Notes: generated by a model from the letters alone, not told the origin. Shown: positions 28,657 to 37,900, counted from the first letter of the stretch. The stretch: 64,000 bases of DNA from Lactobacillus kimbladii (GCF_000970755.1 NZ_KQ034007.1:1519606-1583605), one strand, 5' to 3'. Program-made: numbers and translations.

Positions 28657-28695
28657 ATTTTTACAAATTTAATTAGGTATAAGGATAGATTATTA

Positions 28696-29460
28696 ATGAA
28701 TAGTTTAAAAAAACAAGAATATCTCAAAATATTGTTGAACAAATTTCAACTAGAAATTAATTGGTGGGAAAGCATCGATTCCACAAACTTGTATGCAAAA
28801 CAAAAACTAGCTACTAAGGGATATTCAGGTCCCGTGCTATACGGAAGTGATGAGCAAACTTCCGGCTATGGTAAACAAAGTCGTCACTTTATTTCACAAA
28901 AAGGGGGCATTTATCTATCACTAGTTATCGAAGTGCCGCAATTGAACTGGCAGAATCAAGGATTATTAACTACCGGTATTGCATGGCAGCTACAATTGGC
29001 CATTAAAGAAATATTTCATTTAGAGCCTCAATTCAAATGGGTGAATGATCTGCTTTTCAAAGGTAAAAAAATAGCGGGTATCCTGGTTGAAGTACCACAG
29101 CCCCAAGTTGCGGTTATTGGCATTGGCTGTAATCTTTATCAAAATCATTTGCATAATGAATTAAAGACGGCTGGCAACTTACTAACAAAAATGCCCAGTG
29201 AAAAGCAAATTTGTCAATTTATCGCTCAAATTACAGAAAATTTATTAGAATTTATTCCTCAATTTGATCAAGTCAATTTTCTGCCTGATTACAAAAAGAA
29301 GCTTGCCCTAATGAATCATGACGTGGTATTGACAATGGGCAAACAAAGAATATTAGGAAAAGTGACAGATATAACACAGCAGGCAAATTTAGTTTTAAAA
29401 ACTGTAGCGGGCTTAAAAAGTTTTAATGCTGGCGAGGTCACAAAAGTAAGAAATTTTTAG
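28696..29460 (+). CDS. birA: Biotin--[acetyl-CoA-carboxylase] ligase
   Basis: This 254-aa enzyme activates biotin with ATP and attaches it to AccB. SGYGKQSRHFIS (about residues 56-67) corresponds to the adenylate loop, and KWVNDLLFKGKKIAGILVE is the catalytic core. There is no N-terminal HTH, so it is the monofunctional type and not a biotin repressor. It stands divergent from the fab operon. Confidence 0.92.
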   Translation: MNSLKKQEYLKILLNKFQLEINWWESIDSTNLYAKQKLATKGYSGPVLYGSDEQTSGYGKQSRHFISQKGGIYLSLVIEVPQLNWQNQGLLTTGIAWQLQLAIKEIFHLEPQFKWVNDLLFKGKKIAGILVEVPQPQVAVIGIGCNLYQNHLHNELKTAGNLLTKMPSEKQICQFIAQITENLLEFIPQFDQVNFLPDYKKKLALMNHDVVLTMGKQRILGKVTDITQQANLVLKTVAGLKSFNAGEVTKVRNF

Positions 29461-29465
29461 CAAAC

Positions 29466-29492
29466 AAAAAAAGACGAAGTTCTTCGTCTTCT
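29466..29492 (-). terminator. Terminator between birA and flavoprotein genes
   Basis: AAGACGAA...TTCGTCTT forms a stem. On the minus strand it runs into TTTTTTTG, so it mainly ends the flavoprotein transcript; it may also stop birA weakly. Confidence 0.75.
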
Positions 29493-29552
29493 GAAAAATA
29501 CTTATTAAAATTTCATAATAGTTTATAGCTTTTAGTATAGTAAAAAGAGCTT

Positions 29553-31385
29553 TTACTTCTTCTTTGCTTTACTCAAGGAGTCTTTGACAGCTTCTTTTAT
29601 TGCTCTGCTGGTTTCTGATGCTCCAGAAACGGCATCGACATCGTAGGTGTTTTGCTCAACCATTTTTTGAGGTAACTCTTTAACCGCTTTTGAGCCGTAG
29701 TCATCACTTTCAGTTTGCTTCAAAATTTCGACATCCGCAATCTTGCCTGATTCATCCAAGGTGGTTCTGACAACCACGCCATCACCCATGCCTTGATTAC
29801 TATATCCTAAATATTGATTAGGGCCAACTTTGAATTTTTGATCGCCTTCATCACTTGAAGCAACAAAATTATCATTAATTGGTGCACTATTTAGATCCGC
29901 GGTACCGATTCTAGACATATCCTGTTTAGCAACAGCAGCATTTTCCCCAGCGATTTTACCAGAAATTAAACAATCTGCAATATTACCACCAGTAGTATAT
30001 TTATTAACAAATGGTGAACCTAATTCTCCTGCTTCAAATAAATGTGGGATTGGAGTCCCATTTGGATCTAGTACTTGAGCATGACCATCACGCCGGCCGC
30101 CACCTTGAGTATTAAGCATATTTTGTCTCAAGGCAATTGCATAAAATGGCCCATTTTGACTAAACGCACGCAGAGTAGCAGGATCGCGGTGATAAGCATA
30201 GTCTTTTCCTTGTTGCGCCATAAAATTGAACTCTGAAATTGTTTGAGACAAAACTTCTGGATCCTTGCCAATTGCTGAAGCCAAATCAGCAATTGAATTA
30301 GCCTTAATAATATTATCCAAGAAATGAGGCACTTTAAGACCATCATCTGGTTCATTTAGAAGTTCTTCATATTTTTCCTGGTCAAAAATCATATACGGAT
30401 GGTTTTGATTCAATGGCACTACCCAATCACCATGATTATAAATATGACCATGCCGATTTAGTTCTGCTTCATTAAAGTAACGACTACCATCTTCACCAAC
30501 AACGATTGCACTGCCATTTGCTATTTCTGACCAAAAGACATTTAAAGCATATGTCGACCGAATGCCTTCTTTTTGCCTTGGTGAAAGACCATGGAATTGA
30601 CCTAGAGATTCAAATGATCGCATATTCCACAACTGCGCATTTACTTCTTCCAGCATTTTAATGCCATCACCCTTATTGTACAGAGAGCCAATTGGTGACA
30701 AATAAGAAGACTGCAAAAATGTCTGGATCATTTCCTTATTATTTTCAAAACCACCGACAGCCAAAACCACGCCGTTATTTGCTTTAATGTTCCGTAAGAC
30801 ATAATCTCGTTCAATTTGAGCACCTAAAACAATTCTTGAAGCTCCATCTTGAATTAAATGTTTAGCTGGACTGCTATACCAAACAGTAATTTTTTCTGAA
30901 CGATCTAATACTTTTTGGCGTAACAGTTTCCACAAGGCAGCATCACTTGTGCCATTATGAACTAAGTAATCATCATACGAATCAGCACAAGGCAATTCAG
31001 GATATTCAGTCACATATTTGGTTGAAGGAGTACCAGCCAACAATTTTTTCATGCTTACTGGTTTAACACCCAAATATTTTTCAAAATATTCACTCATATT
31101 AGCCATTCCTTCAATTAAATTGTGGAAGGGTTCTTTATCTGGTTGCAAAGGTGCCGCTAAGTTTTCATGGTACTTTTTTAAAGCTTCATAATCCGTACCG
31201 GCTCCTACCATTTGGCCAGCATAGCGTGTATTACCACCCTCATGGCCTTCTGGCGCACTGTCGACTAATAAAACTTTAGCACCGCTATCTGCCGCAAACC
31301 TGGCAGCTGTGGCACCAGCTCCACCAAATCCTAAAACTATTACATCATAAACAGCATCCCATTTAAAACTGTGTTCATTATTCAT
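29553..31385 (-). CDS. Fumarate reductase-like flavoprotein with FMN-binding domain
   Basis: This 610-aa soluble protein has no signal peptide. The N-terminal FAD domain opens with DVIVLGFGGAGATAARFA (about residues 13-30) and continues through a fumarate-reductase/succinate-dehydrogenase-like catalytic domain to about residue 475. A C-terminal FMN-binding domain (about 515-600) ends in DAVSGASETS. That is the flavinylation motif of ApbE with Ser590 where Thr is usual. Such enzymes pass electrons to fumarate, urocanate or other enoates. GGAGG marks the start at 31385; the longer frame to 31406 lacks one. The acceptor is not identifiable here. It lies downstream of the Rgg gene and may be its target. 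Confidence 0.82.
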   Translation of the reverse strand: MNNEHSFKWDAVYDVIVLGFGGAGATAARFAADSGAKVLLVDSAPEGHEGGNTRYAGQMVGAGTDYEALKKYHENLAAPLQPDKEPFHNLIEGMANMSEYFEKYLGVKPVSMKKLLAGTPSTKYVTEYPELPCADSYDDYLVHNGTSDAALWKLLRQKVLDRSEKITVWYSSPAKHLIQDGASRIVLGAQIERDYVLRNIKANNGVVLAVGGFENNKEMIQTFLQSSYLSPIGSLYNKGDGIKMLEEVNAQLWNMRSFESLGQFHGLSPRQKEGIRSTYALNVFWSEIANGSAIVVGEDGSRYFNEAELNRHGHIYNHGDWVVPLNQNHPYMIFDQEKYEELLNEPDDGLKVPHFLDNIIKANSIADLASAIGKDPEVLSQTISEFNFMAQQGKDYAYHRDPATLRAFSQNGPFYAIALRQNMLNTQGGGRRDGHAQVLDPNGTPIPHLFEAGELGSPFVNKYTTGGNIADCLISGKIAGENAAVAKQDMSRIGTADLNSAPINDNFVASSDEGDQKFKVGPNQYLGYSNQGMGDGVVVRTTLDESGKIADVEILKQTESDDYGSKAVKELPQKMVEQNTYDVDAVSGASETSRAIKEAVKDSLSKAKKK

Positions 31386-31433
31386 TATTAAGCCTCCATA
31401 TGACATATAAAAAGCTCTGATATAGACAACTTA

Positions 31434-31462
31434 ATTATAATTCATAATGGTATCTTTGTGAA
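31434..31462 (-). promoter_or_regulatory. Promoter of the flavoprotein gene
   Basis: TTCACA (31457-31462), 17-nt spacer, TATAAT (31434-31439) on the minus strand, about 50 nt before the start codon. Confidence 0.6.
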
Positions 31463-31527
31463 TAAGGTAACTAAATAATCTAAAAAATTCTTAACCTTAC
31501 TTAAATCCTATTTCGCAAAATGCAGAA

Positions 31528-31572
31528 TAAAAAAAAGCTAATTTCATCAAAACTGCGACGAAATTAGCTTTC
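31528..31572 (-). terminator. Terminator of the small peptide gene
   Basis: On the minus strand AAAGCTAATTTC pairs with GAAATTAGCTTT and is followed by a T run. It lies 20 nt after the 15-codon frame, so the peptide gene is a compact unit of its own. Confidence 0.85.
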
Positions 31573-31591
31573 AATTTTATTCATTTTTTCT

Positions 31592-31639
31592 TTACGGATA
31601 AGGCATTATAATAATTAATCCCCTTAAAAGATCAGTCAT
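31592..31639 (-). CDS. Putative 15-aa signalling peptide beside an Rgg gene
   Basis: The reading frame encodes MTDLLRGLIIIMPYP. AAAGGGGGG lies 8 nt before the ATG, one of the strongest ribosome binding sites in the window, and a strong terminator follows the stop. The peptide is short with a hydrophobic isoleucine-rich C-terminal half, like the SHP peptides that activate Rgg regulators in streptococci. It starts 96 nt downstream of the Rgg gene, on the same strand. It has no export leader, so export would need a transporter such as PptAB, or it might act inside the cell. I do not recognise this peptide. Function is inference. Confidence 0.6.
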   Translation of the reverse strand: MTDLLRGLIIIMPYP

Positions 31640-31734
31640 AGTAATTCCCCCCCTTTCATATAATTTTAAACTTTATAATTACATCTATTTTATAACTTAT
31701 ATTGACAGTAGTATGGAAGTTTTCATATTTGAAA

Positions 31735-32565
31735 TTATTTTTCCATTCTTTTTACCATAACTTTATATCCTGATTCATATAAAACTTTTTTTACAACTTC
31801 AGCTTTTTCTTTATTTCCATGAATTGATTCATCAAAGTAAAGTCCTAATATCTTAGGGAACGCTAATTCAATGTCATCTGGTAGTTGTTTTATATAATCT
31901 AATGATTCTTTGCATAACTTGAATTCTTTCTTCTTGAAGCACCAGTCAACGTAATTAATTAGTAAAACACTTAATGCAATCTCAGTTTTTTTATCAACTT
32001 TTGTAATATCGTGATATCTTCTTAAAATACTTTTAACAAAAAAAGTTGCTTCATCCACATTATATACTTGAATCAAGTTTGCAATTAGTAAAATCCGATA
32101 ATATTCGTCATCGTTGTAGCTTTCTCTAAAAATAATATTTTTTATAGTATTTCTTTGTTTGTTAGTTAATTTTTTCATTGCAGTTTCGTTATGAGTTTCT
32201 GCAATCAACCGAGCTAATAAAATTATAAATTTAATGAAAGGTGTTTGAGGTTTAATCTTCTCAAATGATTTAATTATATTTTTTATTTCACTTTCATTAT
32301 CTTCTGTTGATACAGTAACAAATCTATTTACCAATGAAACCAGTTTTTCTTTATTTGCTTTTTTACTTTTAAAGTCATTAAAAAAATCTTTTGGATCAAC
32401 ATTATGCTCTTGCAGAATGTCTAAAAAGTCATTTACTCCAATATCATTTAGTCCTCTTTCGACCTTTGAATAAAATGAAACAGAAATAACACCAGCTGCC
32501 ATTTCTGTTTGGGTCAATCCTAATTCTTGACGTAAACTTTTTAATTTTTTACCTATATAGTTCAT
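31735..32565 (-). CDS. Rgg/GadR/MutR-family transcriptional regulator
   Basis: This 276-aa protein has an N-terminal XRE-type HTH (about residues 5-60; LTQTEMAAGVISVSFYSKVERG) followed by an all-helical TPR-like domain (about 70-276) that binds peptides in this family. AGGAG precedes the start. Divergent from the HD-domain gene and followed on the same strand by the small peptide gene and the flavoprotein. Rgg proteins respond to short hydrophobic peptides. Confidence 0.82.
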   Translation of the reverse strand: MNYIGKKLKSLRQELGLTQTEMAAGVISVSFYSKVERGLNDIGVNDFLDILQEHNVDPKDFFNDFKSKKANKEKLVSLVNRFVTVSTEDNESEIKNIIKSFEKIKPQTPFIKFIILLARLIAETHNETAMKKLTNKQRNTIKNIIFRESYNDDEYYRILLIANLIQVYNVDEATFFVKSILRRYHDITKVDKKTEIALSVLLINYVDWCFKKKEFKLCKESLDYIKQLPDDIELAFPKILGLYFDESIHGNKEKAEVVKKVLYESGYKVMVKRMEK

Positions 32566-32755
32566 TTAATCTCCTATCTTTTTATGCTATATATGACTTC
32601 ATAATTATGAGCACATTTGATAAAGCTGGCAAAACTTATTATTTAATTTTAATAAAATAAGCTAAAAGAACAATGATGTTAAACTAAAGAGTCTAAGTTT
32701 GTTATAATTTAAGTTATTAATAACAGTTTAATATAACAGCTTTAGGGGATTCGAC

Positions 32756-34114
32756 ATGCCAAATTTTCATAACACTAAACTTAAAAAAGAAGTAGTTTTA
32801 AGAGATCCAGTTCACGAATACATCCACATTGAAGACAAAGTTATACTTGATATCCTGAAAACCAAGGAATTTCAAAGAATGCGCAGGATTAAGCAACTTG
32901 GTCCTATTGCCTATGTTTTTCCAGGTGCAACGCATACTAGATTCGAGCATAATCTAGGAGTTTATGAATTAACCCGCAGAATTTGTAATATTTTTGCAAA
33001 AAAATACCCATCGCAACGTTCAGGCGATGGACTTTGGGATGATAGCAACAGGCTTTTAGTAGAATGTGCTGGTCTCTTACATGATATTGGACATGGTCCG
33101 TATTCACATACCTTTGAACACCTTTTTGGCACTAATCATGAAAAAATTGGGCAAAAGATTATCACTGACCCCAGTACCGAAGTTAACCAAGTCTTGCAAA
33201 CAGTTTCACCGAATTTTCCGGGCCTTGTAGCAAGTGTCATTGCCAAAACTTATCCCAATCCACAAGTAGTAAAAATGATCTCTAGTCAAGCAGACGCTGA
33301 CAGAATGGACTACCTGCAGCGCGATGCCTATTTCACTGGGGTTACTTATGGGAAATTCGATTTATCCAGGATTTTGCAAGAAATTCGTCCATACAGTGAG
33401 GGAATTTGTTTTACTATGGCAGGAATGCATGCCGTTGAAGATTACATTGTTTCTCGTTATCAAATGTATCAACAAGTTTATTTCCACAGAGTCGGTCGCT
33501 CAATGGAAGTTATTTTGCAGCATTTACTTGAAAGAGCGAAAATCATTTATAAGCAAGGCAATTTGCCGGTAACTCCTAGTTTAGCAAAATTTCTGGCTAA
33601 TGACTGGACACTTGATGATTACTTGAAGCTAGATGATGGCGTAATGGAAACCAATTTTTCAATGTGGACAAAAGCTAATGATCCGATTCTCTCCGATTTA
33701 GCAATGCGTTATCTCTTCAGGAAGCCTTTAGCCAGTGTGTGTATCAATCAAGAAACCAAAAATCTGTTGCCAAAATTAAAAGATTTAATCAAACAAGCTG
33801 GGTTTGATCCAAATTATTATACTGATACCAATTCAGCTTTCGATGAACCTTATGATGCTTATAAGCCAACTGGTAAAAATGCTAACAGTCAAATTGAAAT
33901 CATGCAAGACGATGGACAATTAATCGAATTATCACATTTAAGCCCTCTTGTACGTTCATTGAATGGGACACTGCAAGGTGATGAACGCTTTTTCTTCCCT
34001 AAAATTATGATGTCAAATAGTGATGAACCCCAAATTTTTGATCCGTTATATCAAAAATTTCAGCGCTATGTTAAAAATGGTACCTTAAGGTACTTGAGAA
34101 AGCCAAAAAAATAA
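32756..34114 (+). CDS. HD-domain phosphohydrolase (YwfO-like)
   Basis: This 452-aa protein has an HD metal site: His in TRFEHNLGVYEL and HDIGHGPYSHTFEH (about residues 60-125), plus Asp in SSQADADRMDYLQRD. The family is related to dNTP triphosphohydrolases; Bacillus/Enterococcus relatives hydrolyse dNTPs. GGGG precedes the start. Monocistronic, ended by a strong hairpin. Confidence 0.85.
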   Translation: MPNFHNTKLKKEVVLRDPVHEYIHIEDKVILDILKTKEFQRMRRIKQLGPIAYVFPGATHTRFEHNLGVYELTRRICNIFAKKYPSQRSGDGLWDDSNRLLVECAGLLHDIGHGPYSHTFEHLFGTNHEKIGQKIITDPSTEVNQVLQTVSPNFPGLVASVIAKTYPNPQVVKMISSQADADRMDYLQRDAYFTGVTYGKFDLSRILQEIRPYSEGICFTMAGMHAVEDYIVSRYQMYQQVYFHRVGRSMEVILQHLLERAKIIYKQGNLPVTPSLAKFLANDWTLDDYLKLDDGVMETNFSMWTKANDPILSDLAMRYLFRKPLASVCINQETKNLLPKLKDLIKQAGFDPNYYTDTNSAFDEPYDAYKPTGKNANSQIEIMQDDGQLIELSHLSPLVRSLNGTLQGDERFFFPKIMMSNSDEPQIFDPLYQKFQRYVKNGTLRYLRKPKK

Positions 34115-34133
34115 AATAAATTATTAGACAGGA

Positions 34134-34161
34134 AAACCCCGAATTGAACAATTCGGGGTTT
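34134..34161. terminator. Terminator after the HD-domain gene
   Basis: AAACCCCGAATTG/CAATTCGGGGTTT forms a 12-bp stem with short T runs on both strands. It may also end the convergent PTS operon. Confidence 0.85.
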
Positions 34162-34191
34162 ATATTGATTAAAAAAGGTTTCCAATTCTGA

Positions 34192-34226
34192 TGTGCCCCC
34201 AAAAGTTGGACAACTCTTAGGGCACA
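34192..34226. mobile_element. Possible insertion sequence remnant, two inverted ends
   Basis: TGTGCCCCCAAAAGTTG and the reverse complement of the right half (TGTGCCCTAAGAGTTG) form an imperfect inverted repeat with almost nothing between. The sequence resembles terminal repeats of IS3-family elements in lactobacilli. There is no transposase. It lies alone in the 136-bp gap after the hairpin at 34134. It could also be a simple hairpin. Confidence 0.35.
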
Positions 34227-34297
34227 GTACATAACTAATTTTGAACTAATTTTTTACAATTCTATGACTCAATTTTTAAAATGATATCTTTTGCTAA

Positions 34298-35125
34298 TCA
34301 GCCTAGAACTTTAAAATAAGCTCCTGCAATGCTGACTAACAGCATAATTAACATGATCCATAGGGGATTTAATTTCTTTTTTAGTAGCCAATAAGTTAAG
34401 CCAAAAACAATCAACACTGAAATACCAGGAAAAATGCCATCAAGTAGTGACTGAACAGTTGATCCACCAGCTTTAGTGCTACCTATTTTAGAAACAAACT
34501 TAACTTTTACCATATCCATGGTCATAGCGCCAACAACTATCATACCTACTATTGAAGCATATTTCGTAAGTTTTCCCATTAGACCAGATTGCTCAACTTC
34601 AGAAATTACGTTAGTTCCTAAACCATATCCTAAAAAAGTTCCATAGTATCTAAACAAGTAATGTACTGAATTAAAAATTAGAAAGAAGAGAATTGGTCCT
34701 AAAACATTTCCTTGTAAAGCCAAAGGTAAACTTATTCCAGTAGCTATAACACGAACTGTTCCCCAGAAAAAGCTGTCACCAATTCCACTAAGAGGACCCA
34801 TTAATGCGGTTTTGACGTTTGAAATTGAGCTTTCATCAAAGTCTGAATTCAGTGAGTTTTCTTCTTCCATTGCTGCTGCAATTCCCATAGGAAAAGTTGA
34901 TATATATTGCGTTACATTATATAGTTCCAGATGGCGTGTTAAAGCTTGAGAAAAATCCTTTTTCTTCGGGTATAATTTTTTCAATAGAGGCATTAGTGCC
35001 CATGCAAAGCCTACATTTGCCATTCTCTCATAATTCCAAGAATGGTTTAATGGTATACTTCTCCAAAAGATTTTTTGCAAATCATTCTTTTTAACTATTC
35101 TATTATATTGTGGTTTAAAATTCAT
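34298..35125 (-). CDS. PTS EIID, mannose family
   Basis: This 275-aa EIID shows NDLQKIFWRSIPLNHSWNYE at the N terminus and ALMGPLSGIGDSFFWGTVR (about residues 105-123). The start at 35125 lies 9 nt after GGATGGTG and overlaps EIIC; a frame to 35140 has no binding site. It is the last gene of the SIS-EIIA-EIIB-EIIC-EIID operon. Confidence 0.9.
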   Translation of the reverse strand: MNFKPQYNRIVKKNDLQKIFWRSIPLNHSWNYERMANVGFAWALMPLLKKLYPKKKDFSQALTRHLELYNVTQYISTFPMGIAAAMEEENSLNSDFDESSISNVKTALMGPLSGIGDSFFWGTVRVIATGISLPLALQGNVLGPILFFLIFNSVHYLFRYYGTFLGYGLGTNVISEVEQSGLMGKLTKYASIVGMIVVGAMTMDMVKVKFVSKIGSTKAGGSTVQSLLDGIFPGISVLIVFGLTYWLLKKKLNPLWIMLIMLLVSIAGAYFKVLG

Positions 35126-35918
35126 CAAATCCGTCACCATCCGTTTCTGAACTGCTTACTTTACTAGATAGATTCTCTTCATTCTCTGGGATGTAAAATA
35201 ACATGAATGCAACTATAATGAATGAAAATATTGCAACTTCCGTTACAGTAAACTTTGTAAAGGCAATAATGAAAAATCCAAAGAAGAAAAACAACAGATT
35301 TTTCTTGTTTACAATCATTTTCAGAAGCATTGCAAAACCTAATGCAGGTAGTATTCCTGCCGCTATATTCATACCTGATTGTACAAAATCAGGTATGAAA
35401 TTCAGCATCTTCTCAACTGCGCCCGAACCAAAATAAAAAGCTAAAGGTATAAAAACCAGACCTGGCCAGCTTTGGGCCCATCCTGAAATTAACATGTCTA
35501 CTGTAAATTTCCGCGTATTTGCCTGTGCCGCATCTCTATCACATTTGTGAATAAAAATCAGCATTACTGGTTGACCCAATGCTGTATTCAACGCCAACAT
35601 CACGGTTGCAATTGGAATACCCATAGTTAGCGCGGCACCTACACTTGCATGACTTTGAATTGCCAGGGCAACTCCTAATACTGTACCGGCAACAGGATCT
35701 GGGGGATTATAAGCGCCAACTGAAATTGAACCAATCATAGCCAATTCAAGGGTTGCCCCCATAATTATTCCTGAAGTGAGATCTCCCATTGCTAATCCTA
35801 CTAATGGACCAAGTACAATCGGTCTTTGAACATAACTAGTACCCAAAAACCATTCGCTGTAACCCAAAAAGGTTAACAAAAAAATTAATATTGTTTTTAC
35901 AATCAACTCTATCCCCAT
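35115..35918 (-). CDS. PTS EIIC, mannose family
   Basis: This 267-aa membrane channel subunit has RPIVLGPLVGLAMGDLTSGII and the GAYNPPDPVAG loop. The start is uncertain: the ATG at 35918 has its purine-rich stretch too close, and a TTG at 35906 lies 5 nt after GGGGAT. The C terminus is acidic and overlaps EIID. Confidence 0.88.
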   Translation of the reverse strand: MGIELIVKTILIFLLTFLGYSEWFLGTSYVQRPIVLGPLVGLAMGDLTSGIIMGATLELAMIGSISVGAYNPPDPVAGTVLGVALAIQSHASVGAALTMGIPIATVMLALNTALGQPVMLIFIHKCDRDAAQANTRKFTVDMLISGWAQSWPGLVFIPLAFYFGSGAVEKMLNFIPDFVQSGMNIAAGILPALGFAMLLKMIVNKKNLLFFFFGFFIIAFTKFTVTEVAIFSFIIVAFMLFYIPENEENLSSKVSSSETDGDGFDEF

Positions 35919-35923
35919 CCACT

Positions 35924-36382
35924 CTATTTAAATTGATGTTTTGTATCATCAGGTATCATTTGTGAAAAAATATTTGTTCCCTTATTCTTCATGTCTTTTA
36001 AGATTTTTGTTTCTTCATCATTTAAATAAACACTATTGCTAAACTTCATCGTGCCTTTTCTAAAAGGTACGTTTCCTAAATTCAAACTATTAAATCCAGT
36101 TGACTCAATAATTTTTTCCGCTATTTTAACAGTTTCACAAATAATTAATAGTGAATACTTATCCGTTTTTCCACTTTTCAGTTGAGCAATTGCTTCAGAA
36201 GTTGATTTAGCAACAACCTTTACCCCACTGGGTTTCGCTAAAGCTATACTCTGCATTCTGATTTTATCTTTCTTCAAAGTTTCACTAACTAATAAAATTG
36301 CGTTTATACCTAGGCTTGATGTCCAAGAAACAGCCACCTGACCATGCAGTAAACGGTAATCGACTCTAACCATTTGTATCAT
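35924..36382 (-). CDS. PTS EIIB, mannose family
   Basis: This 152-aa EIIB has the phospho-histidine in VRVDYRLLHGQVAVSW (His14). AAAGGAG precedes the start. It lies between EIIA and EIIC of the same operon. Confidence 0.9.
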   Translation of the reverse strand: MIQMVRVDYRLLHGQVAVSWTSSLGINAILLVSETLKKDKIRMQSIALAKPSGVKVVAKSTSEAIAQLKSGKTDKYSLLIICETVKIAEKIIESTGFNSLNLGNVPFRKGTMKFSNSVYLNDEETKILKDMKNKGTNIFSQMIPDDTKHQFK

Positions 36383-36404
36383 TACATATCAGCTCCTTTG
36401 TGTT

Positions 36405-36839
36405 TCAAAATTCGTCTAGCTCATTTGAACCATTTTGGTTATCCAAAGCATTGCAATAAATTATTCCCTTTTGTGCTTCACTAACAGATATTTTTATTTC
36501 ATTATCTATTTCTTTTCCTTTAACATTTACTATCAAAGACAAAATTAGTGGCAAATTAACACCGCAAATCAGGTGAATTCTGGCATCACTTTTAGTTAAT
36601 TCTAAAAGATGGTTATTCACGCTGCCGCCAAAAATATCAGTAGTAATAATTATATAATCAGCCTTAGAGTTTGAAATATAGTCATCAATCTTATTTTCAA
36701 AATCAAGGCAATGATCCACGTAAGCTGTAAAGCAAGTTATATTTTTTTGCTTACCTGCAATAAATTCTATTGTAGATAATAAACCTATAGCCAACTTGCT
36801 ATGAGTAGCTATTACATATTCAATTTTGGGATCATTCAT
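36405..36839 (-). CDS. PTS EIIA, mannose family
   Basis: This 144-aa EIIA has the phospho-histidine in YVIATHSKLAIG (His13) and ITTDIFGGSVNNHL. It starts 2 nt after the SIS gene's stop codon. That EIIA is closest in its core to the one at the left edge of the window (DIFGGSVNN in both). Confidence 0.9.
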   Translation of the reverse strand: MNDPKIEYVIATHSKLAIGLLSTIEFIAGKQKNITCFTAYVDHCLDFENKIDDYISNSKADYIIITTDIFGGSVNNHLLELTKSDARIHLICGVNLPLILSLIVNVKGKEIDNEIKISVSEAQKGIIYCNALDNQNGSNELDEF

Positions 36840-36841
36840 GT

Positions 36842-37900
36842 TTAATTACCCTGACTACCCATTTTTTGATGAAAATCTGGATCTTTTGGTATACAAGGAT
36901 CAATGCCATTTTCCCCGGGTACCAAAGCAGCTATGACTTGAAATAGAATAGGATAAATAAATGTCTCAAATTGTCTTGGAACTTTAATATCATAACCAAA
37001 CTTTTGCTGGTCACTAATATTAGAGCCATCAACAATGTATATTTTATTAGTCCACTCACTCAAAATTTTTATAATTCGGTTTAACTTGCCTTCTGAACCG
37101 TTATCAATGAAGAAAAGCGTTGATTGACTATTTATCGCATTGTAAACACCATGTATAAATTCATTAAATTCATATCCAGTTATTGGTAACCGACACGCCT
37201 CTAGAATTTTTAAAGTAGATTCTAATACATCCCCATATAATGATGCAGGACCACTAATTCTGATATCATGTGCATGTGCTAGATCCTTTTTATTTTCTTC
37301 TACCCAATTAATTGCTCTTTTCAATGAGTTTGGGAATTGCTTTAAAGTAGTTTTCAGTTCCTTAACATCTTCATCAAAATCACTTCTAGATATATGACCA
37401 TTATCTATGCCAATATATTCTGACAGTAAAAGCAAATTTAATTTTGTAGTGTAATAGCCTTTAGTTTTTGGACCTACGGTTTCCTTTCCCACTGCGACAG
37501 TTAGCTTTTCGTCGGCAACTTTATTGATATAAGCATCTTCGGTTCCTGACATTGACGCTATAATACAGCCATGTTTTTTAGCCATATTCATTGCATTAAA
37601 GGTTGTCAAGCTGCCTCCCTCTTGGGAAACTCCTATAAATAAAGTGTGTGAATTATCTTTTTGTGCATTAAATATTTCATCTGTTAACTTAAATGGGTAA
37701 TATGCATCAACCGGTAGACCACTTTTTTGTCTCATTAATTGCTGCATTTGTTCTCCAGAATGATAACTGGTACCTGAGCCAGTAATCATTATCTTTTTTA
37801 TTTTACGAGAAACGACATGTTCAAATAATTTTTGACTATCATCTAAAAGTTTTAATAATTGTTCTGGTGTTTCTTCTAAATTTTCAATAATACCATTCAT
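36842..37900 (-). CDS. SIS-domain sugar-phosphate deglycase/isomerase
   Basis: This 352-aa protein has two SIS domains. ITGSGTSYHSGEQ (about residues 39-51) and GVSQEGGSLTTFNA form the sugar-phosphate site of the first, and GYEFNEFIHGVYNAI (about 238-252) carries the catalytic Glu/His region of the second. It resembles the glucoselysine/fructoselysine-6-P deglycases GfrE/GfrF and AgaS-type enzymes. It is first in its PTS operon and divergent from an RpiR regulator. AAAGGA precedes the start. The exact substrate is not determined. Confidence 0.75.
   Translation of the reverse strand: MNGIIENLEETPEQLLKLLDDSQKLFEHVVSRKIKKIMITGSGTSYHSGEQMQQLMRQKSGLPVDAYYPFKLTDEIFNAQKDNSHTLFIGVSQEGGSLTTFNAMNMAKKHGCIIASMSGTEDAYINKVADEKLTVAVGKETVGPKTKGYYTTKLNLLLLSEYIGIDNGHISRSDFDEDVKELKTTLKQFPNSLKRAINWVEENKKDLAHAHDIRISGPASLYGDVLESTLKILEACRLPITGYEFNEFIHGVYNAINSQSTLFFIDNGSEGKLNRIIKILSEWTNKIYIVDGSNISDQQKFGYDIKVPRQFETFIYPILFQVIAALVPGENGIDPCIPKDPDFHQKMGSQGN

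Noticed and set aside
32607-32660. 17-codon frame divergent from the Rgg gene as an alternative signal peptide
   Set aside because: It has no ribosome binding site and no terminator, and its sequence is less hydrophobic than that of the 31592-31639 frame.
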